A DNA stretch of 64,000 nt from Calliopum simillimum (lineage: Eukaryota > Arthropoda > Insecta > Diptera > Lauxaniidae). Position numbers and translations under genes: made by a program. The stretch spans positions 112,181,309-112,245,308 of the forward strand of contig OX638368.1 of NCBI GenBank assembly GCA_951812925.1, given 5' to 3'. Below, in pieces: positions 47,095 to 58,379 of the stretch (position 1 is its first letter; each line of letters begins with the position of its first letter). The notes below the pieces were generated by a model. That model did no database searches. It saw only the letters and a list, made by a program, of their open reading frames with translations, and was not told where the DNA came from.

Positions 47095-47694
47095 CAATAT
47101 GGCAATACCAGTAAACAGCTGTGACAGCAATCAGCTGCTCACCACACTGATGGTTATTGTCGACGGAAAATATTGTCATTCCGGGGTGACCTGCAGCGAG
47201 TGAACGTGGTAAGCGTAGTAGTTAGAGGTATTTAATAAAAATGCTTTGATAGTAGAACATTGGTCGTTGTGTATTCTATTGTATTGAGCAATGCCGATAC
47301 TGCGAAGCTGGAACGGACATTAGGGTGGGTAGGACCACAGAAGAGAAACAAGTAAGGCAAAATAGGACCTCAAAGAGAGCAAGGCAGCATATACGAAGAT
47401 AATATATGAATAAGTTACATTAAGCGTAAGAAATATGAAAATAAGAAGAACGAAAACCGGTGGTTGTATTCAGTTAAAACCTTGCATACATTGTTAACCT
47501 TCTCACCGCGAACATAAATATTTTGTAAAACGAACCTTAGCTACCGGCGAGCCAAGACCTTGGCTGTAGCAAAAACTTCGTCACCAGGTATCGGAATTAA
47601 TTTTGATTTGATTGCATTACAATGCAGAGATCTAACTCTTAAGAACTAATGGCGACTATTTCAAAACTAAATTTTGTAATATTCACCCCCATTC
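47095..47694. other. Non-coding DNA
   Basis: No gene or repeat that I can name. Confidence 0.45.
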
Positions 47695-47892
47695 CCAACT
47701 GTCGTTTCTAATTCGTTTTAGAGGCGTTTTAGTTTTTTTCGTCTCGTTTCTAAATTTGAAGTTTGGAAATAAATTCAAACGACCAGGAGTGTTAATCGAG
47801 GAGCTTATGCTTAGTTTTCCTGACCCCTTTAGAAACACTCCTCGTCGATTCAATATATATTTCTAGACTCCAAGTTAAGAAACACGGCGACG

Positions 47893-48210
47893 CACAGTGC
47901 GAAATTTTCAGAGTCTAGCGGAATTTTTTTTATATCTCAGCACATATAGCAGTTATAGTTATGAAACTTAATACTTGGATATATATTTAATTGGCAAAAC
48001 ATCATGCAAAAATTAAGGGGGATCAGACAAGGGGTTATTATACCCCCCATATAAGAAAATGCTTAAAACGTTGTATTTCAGCTCCCATACCAGATATCGC
48101 TATGAAACTTGATAGATATAACCATTTTCTTATCAAAACATCATAAAAAATTAAGGGGGTAACCAAAGGGGTATTTGCTGGTTCTTGCATTTTTATTCAG
48201 AAATGCTTCT
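47893..48210. repeat. Lone Transib-like end and short tandem repeat
   Basis: CGACG followed by CACAGTGCGAAATTTTC at 47888 resembles the left end of the 48938 element. Downstream, two units of about 135 bp share ACATCAT.AAAAATTAAGGGGG and AAGGGGTATT-type ends. Confidence 0.45.
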
Positions 48211-48937
48211 AAATTTCGAGAGGATTCCCTCTATCTATTTTGTATATTATAAACTAGCGTACGAATAGTTACCTTTAAACTATGGAGAGTGTCAGATATT
48301 AGTGTTGGTGAGCCTATTTTTTCCAAAACAAAACCACCGATGGCGTCCGATATCGGTTTTTCATGAAATTTCGGTGTTATATGAAATTTTCAAAGACATT
48401 CTGGAAAAGGTTTAGTTTAAAAGAGGATCGCAAAATATCGCAGAAGATGTTTTGTGTTTCCAGTAGAGAATAAACCTACCTTTTAAATTTTGTAAGTTTC
48501 AAAATGGCAATTTGTGGTAACACCTTTTAAAGTATCCTATGAAGTTGAAAATGTAAATCTTATGAACTTTTTAAAAAGCACAATTTTCATAAACAAATCA
48601 CACACGAGTAAGAAAAGATTCTGCAATTATTTGAATGCCAATAAGTGACAATTTTATTAAAAAATAAATGAAAAAATTTTCGCGTCCTACCGACTTACCG
48701 TTTTTATGTACCAATCTTTAAACTAAAACAAATCGAAAAGCTTTCTATAGTCAAAAAGTATGAATGAATAAGTAATGCAAGTTCCAGGTGCATTTTGCAG
48801 TTGTTTCGCAGGGTTATTCACCAAACTGGGTATGAGATTTTTGAGGTCTGATATTAAGCTACCGAAATTACTAATAATCTGATGCGTTTTATGTATTTCA
48901 AAAATTGAATAAAGTTCCGCTAAATCTCTGTGCGACG

Positions 48938-49891
48938 CACAGTGCGGCAAAAATGCAATTTCCTGGCCATAAGTCGAATAAATAACGATTGAACTTTCAA
49001 AAGAGGCGAACGTGTTTCTTAAAGATTCCTCAACAATATGTGTAAATTGACCGACTGAGACGCACACCTCCCATATAACCTAAAAATAATTTTGATCGTA
49101 TCTCTAACATTTTTCATTAAAAATTGTTAAGATTTGGTAAAATAAGAGTATACCAATAACTAATGATATTAAAAAAATAAAAAATGGGCGTGGTCAAAAA
49201 TCATGTACGCCCACCTCCCATATGATTAAAAATGAATTTTGATCATAACTCTTACATTTTTCAGTAGAAATTGTTTAAATTTTGTGAAATAAGTATATAA
49301 AAATAAGTAATGATTTTTGCGAAAAGGGCGATATCTCATGTACACCAACCATTTTTTTATCAAAAAAGTAATTTATTTTCAAATGAAAAAAAAAAGTTTT
49401 TCCTTACAAAAGTATCAATGTATTATTAAGTGTAATTTGAATAGCGGACAAAAGTGGAGGCTGCAAATTAAGAAAAAAGTAAACAATTCTTCAATCTATC
49501 AAATCATGCCAAAAAATTGCTGGAACTAAGCAAACAATGTACTTAAGAGAAATTTTGGGTTCCTTAGGAATATACCACTTTTACCGTTATTTTATTCTTT
49601 TACGAAAGTTAGTCATACACCAAAATATTCAGAAAAGAACAGAGTTGAACAGTTTTTTAAAATTGTAAGCAAAACTTGTCTAGCGATTTTCATTCGGCAC
49701 AACTTTAATCACAATTTTCGATATCAAACAGTTTTCTATGTTCTGACGTTTATACGCTATAAAGTGTACGTCAAAACAATATTATTGTCTCGGTTACTGA
49801 TATCCTGGACAATTGTTTTTCAAAATATTTTACGAAAACTTCCTTGAATTAAAGTTTTTTTTTGAATTGGATTAGATTTTGCCGCACTGTG
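48938..49891. mobile_element. Non-autonomous Transib-like element
   Basis: The ends are a perfect 15-bp inverted repeat: CACAGTGCGGCAAAA at 48938 and TTTTGCCGCACTGTG ending 49891. The 5-bp direct repeat CGACG flanks both sides (48933-48937, 49892-49896). A CACAGTG/CACWRTG start and GC-rich 5-bp target duplications are established Transib features, related to the RAG recombination signal heptamer. The 954-bp interior has no transposase frame. It contains a duplicated unit (about 49065-49330, period near 135 bp, around CCTCCCATAT). Confidence 0.75.
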
Positions 49892-49944
49892 CGACGATAA
49901 AAATTAAAACGCCTTAAAAACAAAATTGAAACGATAATTGGAAA

Positions 49945-52195
49945 AAGGAGTGATTATATTTATCCAGGAATATTTTTTTTTCAGAATTTTTTTTTCGCAA
50001 CCAATAATTTTGTTAATAAAATTCAAACAAAAATTTGTTTATTATTTTGTAATGCGCATTTACAGCAATTCAGCGACCTTTGTCCACTCCTTCACTCCCA
50101 CAATCAGGTATCTCAGGCCATTGGTTGTAATCATCTTTAAGCGCAAAACTAAATATGGCCAAACATGAAACCAAAAACTCTGATGTGCAAATAGAATAAA
50201 GGAAACATAGGCCACTACAAAAGCAACAACAACAAAAGACTTAAGCCAAAACCTTAACAAACATAGAAATGGTCAAACAAACAAACAAACAAACAAACAA
50301 ATCCAGAGAGATAAGAATTTTCGTATTGCACCTTTTGAAGCCATTTAAATGAACATTTATTGCATTGTTCTCGGAGGCAGAATTGCAACAATAACAACAA
50401 CAACTACAACAACAGCAACAGCACTTTGGTATCTCAGACAGGCGAAATGGACCTTCATAGAGAATTTTTGTCTAATCTAACACGTTTCGTTTGCCGGAGT
50501 TCGTTAGTTGGACATTTGTAAAGGTTGCGATTTTTTGGATTTGGAATATCGTTTTTGTTCTTTTTTTGGCTTGGTAACAAGCGTTAAAACAGTCAACGCA
50601 ACAACTTCGGAATACTAAAGAATGAAGAAGAAGAAGAAGCAGCAGTAACAGCAGCAGCAGCATTTAATGGTCGAAAATAAACGTAACACAAAAATTAGAC
50701 TGCGCAGATGCACGTTCGCTGATATGCAATTTATATATGCAACAACAACAACAACAACAACAGTAACAACAACAAAATGCATTTAATGAAACGACTGATT
50801 TTTTTAGTTTTGTTTCTTGTTAGCTGTATTTTGTTAGCGTTAGCGCTATTAAGTGCTGCCAAAAAGCAAAAACAAAACTGCCACAGCATTTACTGCAACG
50901 CGCGTTGTTACACAGATTCTCTGTTTTTTTGCCATTTTCACAAAAAAAAAAAAAAAAAAAACAAAAGCCACCTTAAATTAAGTGACTTAGAAAATTAAAT
51001 TAACACATTTTGCGCTTAAATTGTTTCTAAGAATTAAAACAAACAAAACAAACAGAAAAAAAAAACAAAATCATTTTACTTTACGAATCGTTTCCTTATG
51101 CAAATGCGCTCTTTCAAAGACCCGTAATCGTAACCAACCGTGTTGGTATTGGTACAAATGTGTGTGTACTGGTTTGTTTGTAGAAGTTTTTAAGAAATGG
51201 TTTTTTTATTACTGCCCTACGGTGTTGTTTTATCGCATTTTAAAAGGCACTGCAATAGCACCAGGAAATGAAAGCCCATACCTACGAATGCAATGATATA
51301 AATTATTTCCCTTTGTTAGCGCGAAGGAGCAACAAAAGTAACCAACTGCAACAACAACAAAAACTATTCACACGCCCTAGCTGAGCGTTTGCCATGGAAC
51401 AGTGCTTTTGAAATTTGTAAAATTTAATAAAAAAACACAATGTTCAAATCAATGGAACACAAAAAACAAATCACATTCTTTCAAAAATGCAAAAAAAATG
51501 CAGCAATAATAATCAGAAGTAATGATTTTTGTGGCCACCACTGTGCTAAAAACAAAGTTAAGTAAAAAGTGCTGAAAATAAATGCAATTCTAGCTGCTAC
51601 TAGAACCTTTGAAAAGCTGCTTATTTCAAAAGCTTATGCAAACACTATAGAAAAAATAAACTTTAGTGCACCCTGTGCCAAATCAAAGCAAATGCACTAA
51701 CCAAATATCATGTGGTGAAAAGAAACAGCGAGAGTAGCTGAGAATGTTGTATGTATTAACTAGCGGACGTCAGCCGTGTCGAAATTATTTTATGTTTAGA
51801 ATAAATTTAACACAGTATACATATTAATTTAACCCATTGTGTCCCGTTTTTAAGGGTCTTTTAGACGTTTTTTTCCAAAAGCTTCGTTGAAATGGGCTGA
51901 AATCTTTTCCGAAAATATTCTAAAAAAATTTTACTAGGAGCCACCGAAAAAAAAAAAATCGTCCGAAAGCTGGCAACCCTATATGGTAGCGCACATGTAC
52001 CAACGACCCCTGATAAACACGAACATTAAACAACTTAAAAAATTTATAACTTGATAACCGTAAAAGATACCATAATTTTGAAGGTTGGTGAATAATTAAA
52101 ATAAAGATTACTTTTACATAAAAAAATTTTAGCAAAAACAAACTAGTAAGGGTATTTCCTTTGGCCTGGCCAAATATTATATACCCCACACAGAA
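49945..52195. other. Non-coding DNA with CAA/CAG simple repeats
   Basis: No gene is recognised. CAA repeats lie near 50390-50425 and 50740-50775, CAG near 50640-50662, and CAAA near 50277-50300. A dispersed-motif copy lies at 50229-50253 (minus). Confidence 0.5.
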
Positions 52196-52199
52196 GTAT

Positions 52200-52800
52200 T
52201 TTTAAAATTTTGCTTATATCGGAGATGCCAAGCCCTCTTGTCCGATTTTATCCAGTTTTTGCTTAAAGCTTCTATTTATAATTCTTAATGTCTGAGTAAA
52301 ATTTAGTTCGATTATCTCAAAAAACGCTTTCAGTATACCGTTTTGAAGCTTTTGCTTATATGAGAGTTGCCACACCATCTTATCCAAATTTGTTTTCGCT
52401 CAGACCATGCGCTTATACTTCTTAGTATTTATGTGCATTTTGGTTGCATTATCGTGAAATATACTGCAGAAGTTGCATTTTCAATATATTTTTTGTATTG
52501 GTGGTAGGCGTGTCCGTTGACCGATTTCGCTCATTTTCAATTCCCCGAACTAACGTTGACGATGGAGGCCGTGCACCAAATTTCATTGAATTATGTTGCT
52601 TAGTTTTCTTAAAAAATGTATTTCCATACACAGCCAGCCAGCAAGCCAGACAGACGGACATGGCTATATCGACTCAAGAGGTGACGCTGATCAAGAATAT
52701 ATATACTTTTCTATATCTCCCACGCCTCCTTCTCTGCATTACAAACAGAAGGACAAAGTGAATATACCCTGGGTAGGGTATAAAAAGGGTACACCAATCC
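52200..52800 (-). mobile_element. Dispersed TE fragment, inverse copy of 34755-35480
   Basis: It contains TGTCTGAGTAAAATTTAGTT, GATTATCTCAAAAAACGCTT, CGGACATGGCTATATCGACT and GGACAAAGTGAATATACCCT, the complements of blocks in the 34.8-kb copy. The end TACCCTGGGTAGGGTATAAA is a small palindrome often found at the edge of such fly repeats. Confidence 0.65.
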
Positions 52801-53069
52801 CCACTTTTTTCCACTTAAAACAGGCGGAGCTATGAATTTTCAAACATGTGAGTATCTTAAAGTTGGAGCGTACTTCATATGGCCGCCATCTTGGATTTTT
52901 TCAGAATTTCGAAAATAATTTTACCGCATGTCAAATAGCTAGGTACTAACTTTCACCAAGTCATAAAAATCGGACTATTCAACCCAAATCTTAATCGATT
53001 ACGTAAAGATTGACCATATGGCAATGGCAGACACGATGTTATGACTTATTTCCACGACAACTTTTCGCG

Positions 53070-53620
53070 AAGAGATGTTTTCAAATTTTCCGAGAAAGTT
53101 AAGGGTTTTCCGGAAAAATGTTTTACGATTCTGATCAGCTCGAAATTTCTATGACAAAAGATATTGTCGTCAACTTTTCCCGTACATTCGTCTGGCTGAA
53201 AAAATAAAGTTAGACATAAGAACAAGTACTTTGGGGCTTACCGAAAAGGTTTTTCACTCAAAATCAGCTTGAAAATCCTATGACAAAAGATTTTGTGGAT
53301 TCGTTTGGCTGAAAAAATAAAGTTAGCCACAAAAAAAGATTTTTTGAGGGATTTTCCGGGAAAATTAAGGGTTTTGCGGAAAAAGTTTTACGCTTTAAGC
53401 CCGCTCAAAATTAGCTTGAAATTCATGTATCAAATGATTTTCTCGTCAATTTATTCCATAAAAAAGTTTTTCGTAATTTTCCGAGAATATTGGGTGTTTT
53501 CAGGAAATTGCTTTCGATGATTAGTAGCTAGAAACTTCTATGTAAGTTTAATCGGTGACTATTCCTGTGGCTTCGACTGGCTAAAAAAAAATAAAGTTAG
53601 CCGTACAAAACAATTTTTCC
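53070..53620. repeat. Degenerate tandem repeat around GGCTGAAAAAATAAAGTTAG
   Basis: Three to four units of uneven length share TTTTCCGAGAA or a variant, AAGGGTTTTCCGGAAAAA, CTATGACAAAAGAT and GGCTGAAAAAATAAAGTTAG (at about 53193, 53303 and 53578). Confidence 0.6.
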
Positions 53621-53941
53621 TATTCTCGGACCACGCGACGCGAATACGCTCGACCATAATCATAGCCTTAAGCTACGACTGGAAGCGATGGGAAGCTAAA
53701 CTAAATAACTTCTTATTTATTATTTCTGTCCCAAAAATGCATAACAATCTGTGAACTCACTAACTACCTTTTAGTTTTTTCCACTTCGAATAATGCGTCC
53801 AAGCACTGTGCAAATTCACGTACACATGCTGCTTGCCAACTTCTTGCTAAATGAGCGATTCCACTGCGCTGATAAGTATACGGAGGGAGTTCGCATGCCG
53901 CCCTAAAATTGCGTTACTGCGTGCCGTTCATTTCATTGCAG

Positions 53942-54088
53942 AACATACAGCCCACACTTTTCAGCTCACTGGCCGCAGCGGCAGCATCAGCAGCACTACA
54001 GCACCAACATTTGGTGACCAACCGTAAGCCGCCGCCGCGTGCGTGCAATGACTTCACGCGAAAGCGAAAGCCATTGCTCGTTACATAA
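53942..54088 (+). CDS. Possible terminal coding exon of an unidentified gene
   Basis: After a candidate splice acceptor TTTCATTGCAG (AG at 53940-53941), a 48-codon frame ends in TAA at 54086. The peptide begins NIQPTLFSSLAAAAASAALQ and later has NRKPPPRACNDFTRKRKP. The local GC and codon choice look more like coding DNA than the surroundings, and Ala/Gln/His-rich segments are common in fly nuclear proteins. No other exon of such a gene is seen in the window, so it could also be chance. Two antisense frames overlap it. Confidence 0.3.
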   Translation, partial: NIQPTLFSSLAAAAASAALQHQHLVTNRKPPPRACNDFTRKRKPLLVT

Positions 54089-54470
54089 TCAGTTAAAATG
54101 GTCGAACGGCCAATGCAATGCTGCTTTGCGCCAACAAATGTCGTCCTTCGTGTTGCAAGTTTGCTTGCCTGGCGGGCGGATTTTCGTGCAATTTTCACGC
54201 ACGCCCTTTTGCAGGCAATTGAAAAACCAAACCAACCCAACCCAAAGTCTAATCCGATCTGAAATCCGATCTTTTTTGGCTACGAATGGGGTACGAACTT
54301 TTAATTCAACTAAGCATCCGCAGTAATGCCAACAAAAGCTTCTGCACGCATGCGCAACTCGTAGCTCACGATGCAGCTCAACTGATAAAAAAGCGAAAGA
54401 AGAATTTATAGCGCAAGACTGCAGCAGCGTCGCTTCGCAGTGTTGCCAGCTGATTGATATCGCCCCTATA

Positions 54471-54582
54471 CAAGTGAGAAGTACTAAGTCAGTTTTCCCG
54501 AGTTTTGAGTTATTTGGTATGAAACTTAAATTTTTGAACACAATTTGAAAAACTGACTTAGTGCCTACCTACTTTTCACTTG
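54471..54582. mobile_element. 112-bp TA-flanked MITE (hairpin)
   Basis: CAAGTGAGAAGTA...CTAAGTCAGTTTT at the left is matched by AAAACTGACTTAGTG...ACTTTTCACTTG at the right. TA lies directly outside each end (54469-54470, 54583-54584). The interior is about 45 bp. Confidence 0.75.
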
Positions 54583-54810
54583 TAGACGCTAAAAAATTAA
54601 AGTTTTATTTTCTTACTTTTATTTCCTTCAGTATTGATTTCAAACGTTTTTGGTATTAAATCCCGATTTTTTCCAAAACAAAATTTGAGATTTACACCAG
54701 AAAAGTATGAAATTTATTCCAAAATAGTTTAAAATTAATACTTTTTTTGGCATTGTTCTTTCTAAATACTTTTTGATTTTAAAATTAAACTAACATTTTT
54801 ACTGTGTATA
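54583..54810. mobile_element. MITE copy 2 (pair of 16822-17054)
   Basis: Shared blocks in order: TTTTCTTACTTTT, AGTATTGATTT.AAAC, TTTTTGGTATTAAAT, TTATTCCAAAATAGTTTAAA, TGGCATTGTTCT or TGGTATTGTTCT, and TTTTTACTGTGTATA. It directly abuts the 112-bp MITE. Confidence 0.65.
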
Positions 54811-54814
54811 GTTA

Positions 54815-56684
54815 TATTATAATGTATAAAATAGGTGATAATATGAAATAGTGGTAGGCATGTTGCGAAAAGCAGCAGAGATGTAAATTGGAAGTGAAAC
54901 TAGAGCACGGGAAATTAAAGGCAAAACAAAAATGTCGTTTCTTTAACTAACTTCAGTTTCCAATCCACTTGACTTAATCTAATGCCTAAGGGTATGCTTG
55001 AATATTTTGCTTATAGTAAATTAGACACTTCTTTCTCCCACATGGGTAGGAAATAACGCCCATAGGAATAACTCTTAAGTTAAACACGAAAACGCGTTAC
55101 TTTCCACCGCCTTAAGAAACTATTGCGAAAATCTCGAACTACATTCTTAATTTAAGACTTTATTTTGCAGGTTTTGGCCTACCTGTCCATTTGATGAATC
55201 CCTGTGAGTTAGTACTTCATAATCAGTCTTTCGTTTGCTCCAAGTTTTTACCCGAAAAGCTCTCGTTTATGTACGTTTTATGCGAAAAGCTCTCGTTTAT
55301 GTACTTTTTATGGTAAAAACTTGGAGAAATCGAACGGACTTGTGTGAAGTATTCTTAAGCCTAATTGCAAAAAGCTTTTAAATACTTGTGGACTTTGGCT
55401 AACTAAACCAAGGCTCAAAGCTCACTTGGTTTATTTTCTATCAGTTGGTTTGTACCATACTATTCGCAATTTTCAATTTTTCATCTAGTAAGTATGCGTA
55501 TAAAAAGCTTTTTAAAAAACTTCTCTCTGGGAGAGCTTAGAAATTCAGTGTTGAGATAGCTTAAAGAGTATTGCCATCATTTACTTGCTTAAATATCTGG
55601 TTTATTTGAAACCAACTAAAATTCCTTATACAAATCGAAAAGCTCTTTGAAAAGCTATGTAGTTTGGCTATAGTCGTTGTTTAGAAAACCAATTTGATTT
55701 GTGCGTAACCAAGCATATACATTCAAACCAAACCAACTTAAATCAAACACAAGAAGAATGAGCTTTTAGTAAGTCTGCTGAAAATCTTACTCAATGAAGT
55801 CCAAACGAAAACACATTTCTTTTAATCTTCATAATGCAGATTCAATTTTTTGCTTTTAGAGGGTTATACAGAAAGGCAACACTTGTGATGATGCAATTCA
55901 CATACGCTTATTTGCTCACTCACCGCCACTTCAACATGCAATTTTCATCCGACCAACCATCCAACTAACCAGCCAACCCATCAATCAACAAACCGAACTT
56001 ACAACCTACCAACCAATTTTCATGCAACTTTCATCCAAGCAACATTGGATAACACACGCGACTTAACCATGCAACTTTTGTCTAACCAGCAACCGATATA
56101 GGACCAACACATTAGCATGATTAGACATTAGTATTGCACCCTGGGCCAGATTAATCTTAAGAAATTTACAAAAGTTCCTTTGACTCAGCGAGTATGCAAA
56201 TAAAACACGGATGTTTAAACTGTCGGCCAACTAAGGTTGCAAACAATTGTATATCGCGTCATCAAATAACTCTGAATGTACTCGAAAGGACATTATTGCA
56301 GAAAGGGGCGGCAATAAAGGTATTTCCTGTTGGAGATACTTTCTTTCTCTTGGTGATCGCCGCATAGGTAAGACGTGATCCTGATTTATTTAATACATCC
56401 ACCGACTTAGGACTTTTTTAACAACGAGGACACATTGAGACATGACTGGGACTTATAATAAACAACCATAGAACACATTTCGAGGACAACTGAAGTAGAG
56501 GCATGGTCGGTGATGCAATTCACAATGGACGGACTCTATATTATTTTTTTAATTAATTAGGTTGACATTTAATTTAATGGTGCTATCTCTGCTGGTCGCC
56601 GGATAGGTGTAGTGAATAAAGTGAATTATAACGTTTCGAAAAAGCTAACACAGCTTTGGAAATATAAATTTTGTAGTAAACCCT
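54815..56684. other. Non-coding DNA
   Basis: No gene is recognised. It contains the small foldback at 55211-55352 and a low-complexity CCAAC/CAACC stretch at about 55950-56060. Confidence 0.45.
55211..55352. repeat. Small inverted repeat with duplicated loop
   Basis: The arms are AGTACTTCAT...CCAAGTTTTTACC (55211-55252) and GGTAAAAACTTGG...GTGAAGTATT (55312-55352). The loop is two tandem copies of a 30-bp unit starting CGAAAAGCTCTCGTTTATGT. Confidence 0.75.
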
Positions 56685-56735
56685 GGACGCTGACGGCTAC
56701 AACCCGGCTAACGAAGGAAAGGTTCGTTACACTCT
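56685..56735 (+). repeat. Third occurrence of the block A/B end motif
   Basis: GACGGCTACAACCCGGCTAA and then AAAGGTTCGT resemble the ends of blocks A (CGACGGCTACACTCCGGCTA) and B. Upstream sequence is not clearly related. Confidence 0.4.
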
Positions 56736-56739
56736 TAAT

Positions 56740-57889
56740 CCACACTTTAGCGAAAAGCGAAATAAAATGAAGCACTTTTGTGCGAAAAATCTTTCATTTC
56801 GCTTAACTCTGGCAATTTTATCAATAGCGGCAGTTCCTGCCGCACACACTAGCGGAAGTAAAGTGCGCGCATCTTTCATTCACAGCAACCACAACAAAGT
56901 CAGTGTCCTTTGTATTGCGCAATCGTTGCTGCCATCCTGCCTGTATACCAGATGTTATCTGCCGCTAAAGTGCCCGTCCTAGAGTCATTGTTGTTGTTGT
57001 TGTTGTTGTGACTGCGAATTGTTCCAATTTGTTTTTTGTGCAAAATTATTGCTAACACACGACTGACTGTGTTGTTAACAACAGCAATTCGTAGCATGTT
57101 GCTGATGTTCCTGCTGCTGCTGTTGTTGCACTTACAGCATCATCATCATCAAGCGCGCCGGTCGCATACCAAAAATCATTGGCCTTTTTACTCTGCATTG
57201 GTTTGTACTTTTGATTGTCATCGCTGTGGGCTTGGTCGCCAACGGTTGGAAGGGTGTAAAGAGTGTCATGCCGTTGTAAGCTCCACTCATTGCATAGTTT
57301 GTTGCGCAATTAGGGACACCTTTTCGAAAGGGTCTTCTTCTCTACGTGTACCTACTGGCTGCCTTGGATTCACTTATTGTGTTTACATTATGTTGCTGCT
57401 GCCTAATGTTGCTGCTCTACAACATGCTGCTGAGTGGCGGTGATGGTGGTTCATTAGTCTGGTCAGCGCGCATTGTTTCCGTGTTGATTTTATTTTATTG
57501 AAATTGCTCGTAATTCAATTGCCATGGAATGCATGCGGCGTGATTTTGTCATTGTCATGCCAAAGATTAACATTTTTTTGGAAAATTAAAAAAAAAAAGT
57601 GTTTTTTATGTCCTAATGTCTTGACGTGGCAATGTTTTAATTTTGTGCAGCTGGAAAAAAGAAAAGAAGAAAAATTCTTATGGGAAATTTACACACAAAT
57701 TCATATACATAACTTCTTGTGGTAATTTTTCTATTTTCTAGTTCATTTTCTTACTCAAATTTAAAGTAGAAATTTTGAAAATAACAATAGCCCTGCAGGA
57801 CCATAGACTATTCTAAAACTAGTTGAAAACTACTCTGTGGATGAAACCGACTAGTACAAATTCTGGTGCCATCTCCTATAAAGTTCTAT
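56740..57889. other. Non-coding DNA with TTG and CTG simple repeats
   Basis: Repeats lie at about 56982-57008 and 57100-57130. Frames of up to 135 codons here follow the repeat and show no domain. Confidence 0.45.
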
Positions 57890-57992
57890 TTATATTTTGC
57901 ATTGTTTGTTATTGGGTGGAACCAATTGTCTCCTTATGCATTACATTTTGACCAGAAAAATGTCAATTGTCTCCTTACGCATTACATTCGGA
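57890..57992. repeat. Tandem duplication, 48-bp unit
   Basis: CAATTGTCTCCTTATGCATT then ACATTTTGACCAG is repeated immediately as CAATTGTCTCCTTACGCATT then ACATTCGGACCAG. Confidence 0.8.
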
Positions 57993-58075
57993 CCAGTAAA
58001 ACGCCAATTTTTATTTTTTATTTTCTATATAAATTTCAATTTAATTTAATATACAAATTTTACACAAAAACTTCA

Positions 58076-58172
58076 AAAGGTTTCATAGTAGAATGTGCTA
58101 AAGAGTTTGTTATATATTTCTGAGCATTGTGATCCGGGTTCGAATCTCGGTGTGGATTCATTTTTTTTTTTA
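58076..58172 (+). repeat. tRNA-like cassette (B box, T-run)
   Basis: GGGTTCGAATCTC at 58136 matches an RNA polymerase III B box. A weak A-box-like TAGTAGAATGTGCTAAAGAG lies about 50 bases upstream, and a T-run follows at 58160. No acceptor-stem pairing is seen, so it is not called a tRNA gene. Confidence 0.5.
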
Positions 58173-58280
58173 TTATTTTATACCTCGGCTATGTTGAACA
58201 CGTGCTTCATTTCCGCTCCGAAGAGAAATTGTACAAATGTGTACAAATTAGTAGAAATTTAAAAATTGGAATTAAAAATC

Positions 58281-58346
58281 ACCGAGTTGAGGATTCGAAC
58301 CCGGGCCTCTCCACGCAGCGCAAGTCATTAGACCGATACACTATCG
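58281..58346 (-). repeat. tRNA-like cassette on minus strand
   Basis: The complement reads GATAGTGTATCGGTCTAATG, ACTTGCG and CCCGGGTTCGAATCCTCAAC, a good B box with an A-box-like 5' part at tRNA spacing. The acceptor ends do not pair, so this is likely a tRNA relic or SINE head. Confidence 0.5.
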
Positions 58347-58379
58347 TTTGCTCTTCTTCACAATCGACGAACTGCCAAA

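Larger units (their letters stand above)
47695..49942. mobile_element. Possible outer inverted-repeat element around a Transib-like insertion
   Basis: The left arm (about 47697-47750) contains TTTAGAGGCGTTTTAGTTTT. The right arm (49892-49940) contains AAAATTAAAACGCCTTAAAA, roughly 80 percent complementary over about 45 bases. The interior holds the Transib-like element and two tandem repeats. Confidence 0.4.

Noticed and set aside
54089..54541. 150-codon minus-strand frame
   Set aside because: It has no recognisable domain or signal and it crosses a MITE hairpin. Its Cys/Trp-rich composition is not typical of a protein family I know.
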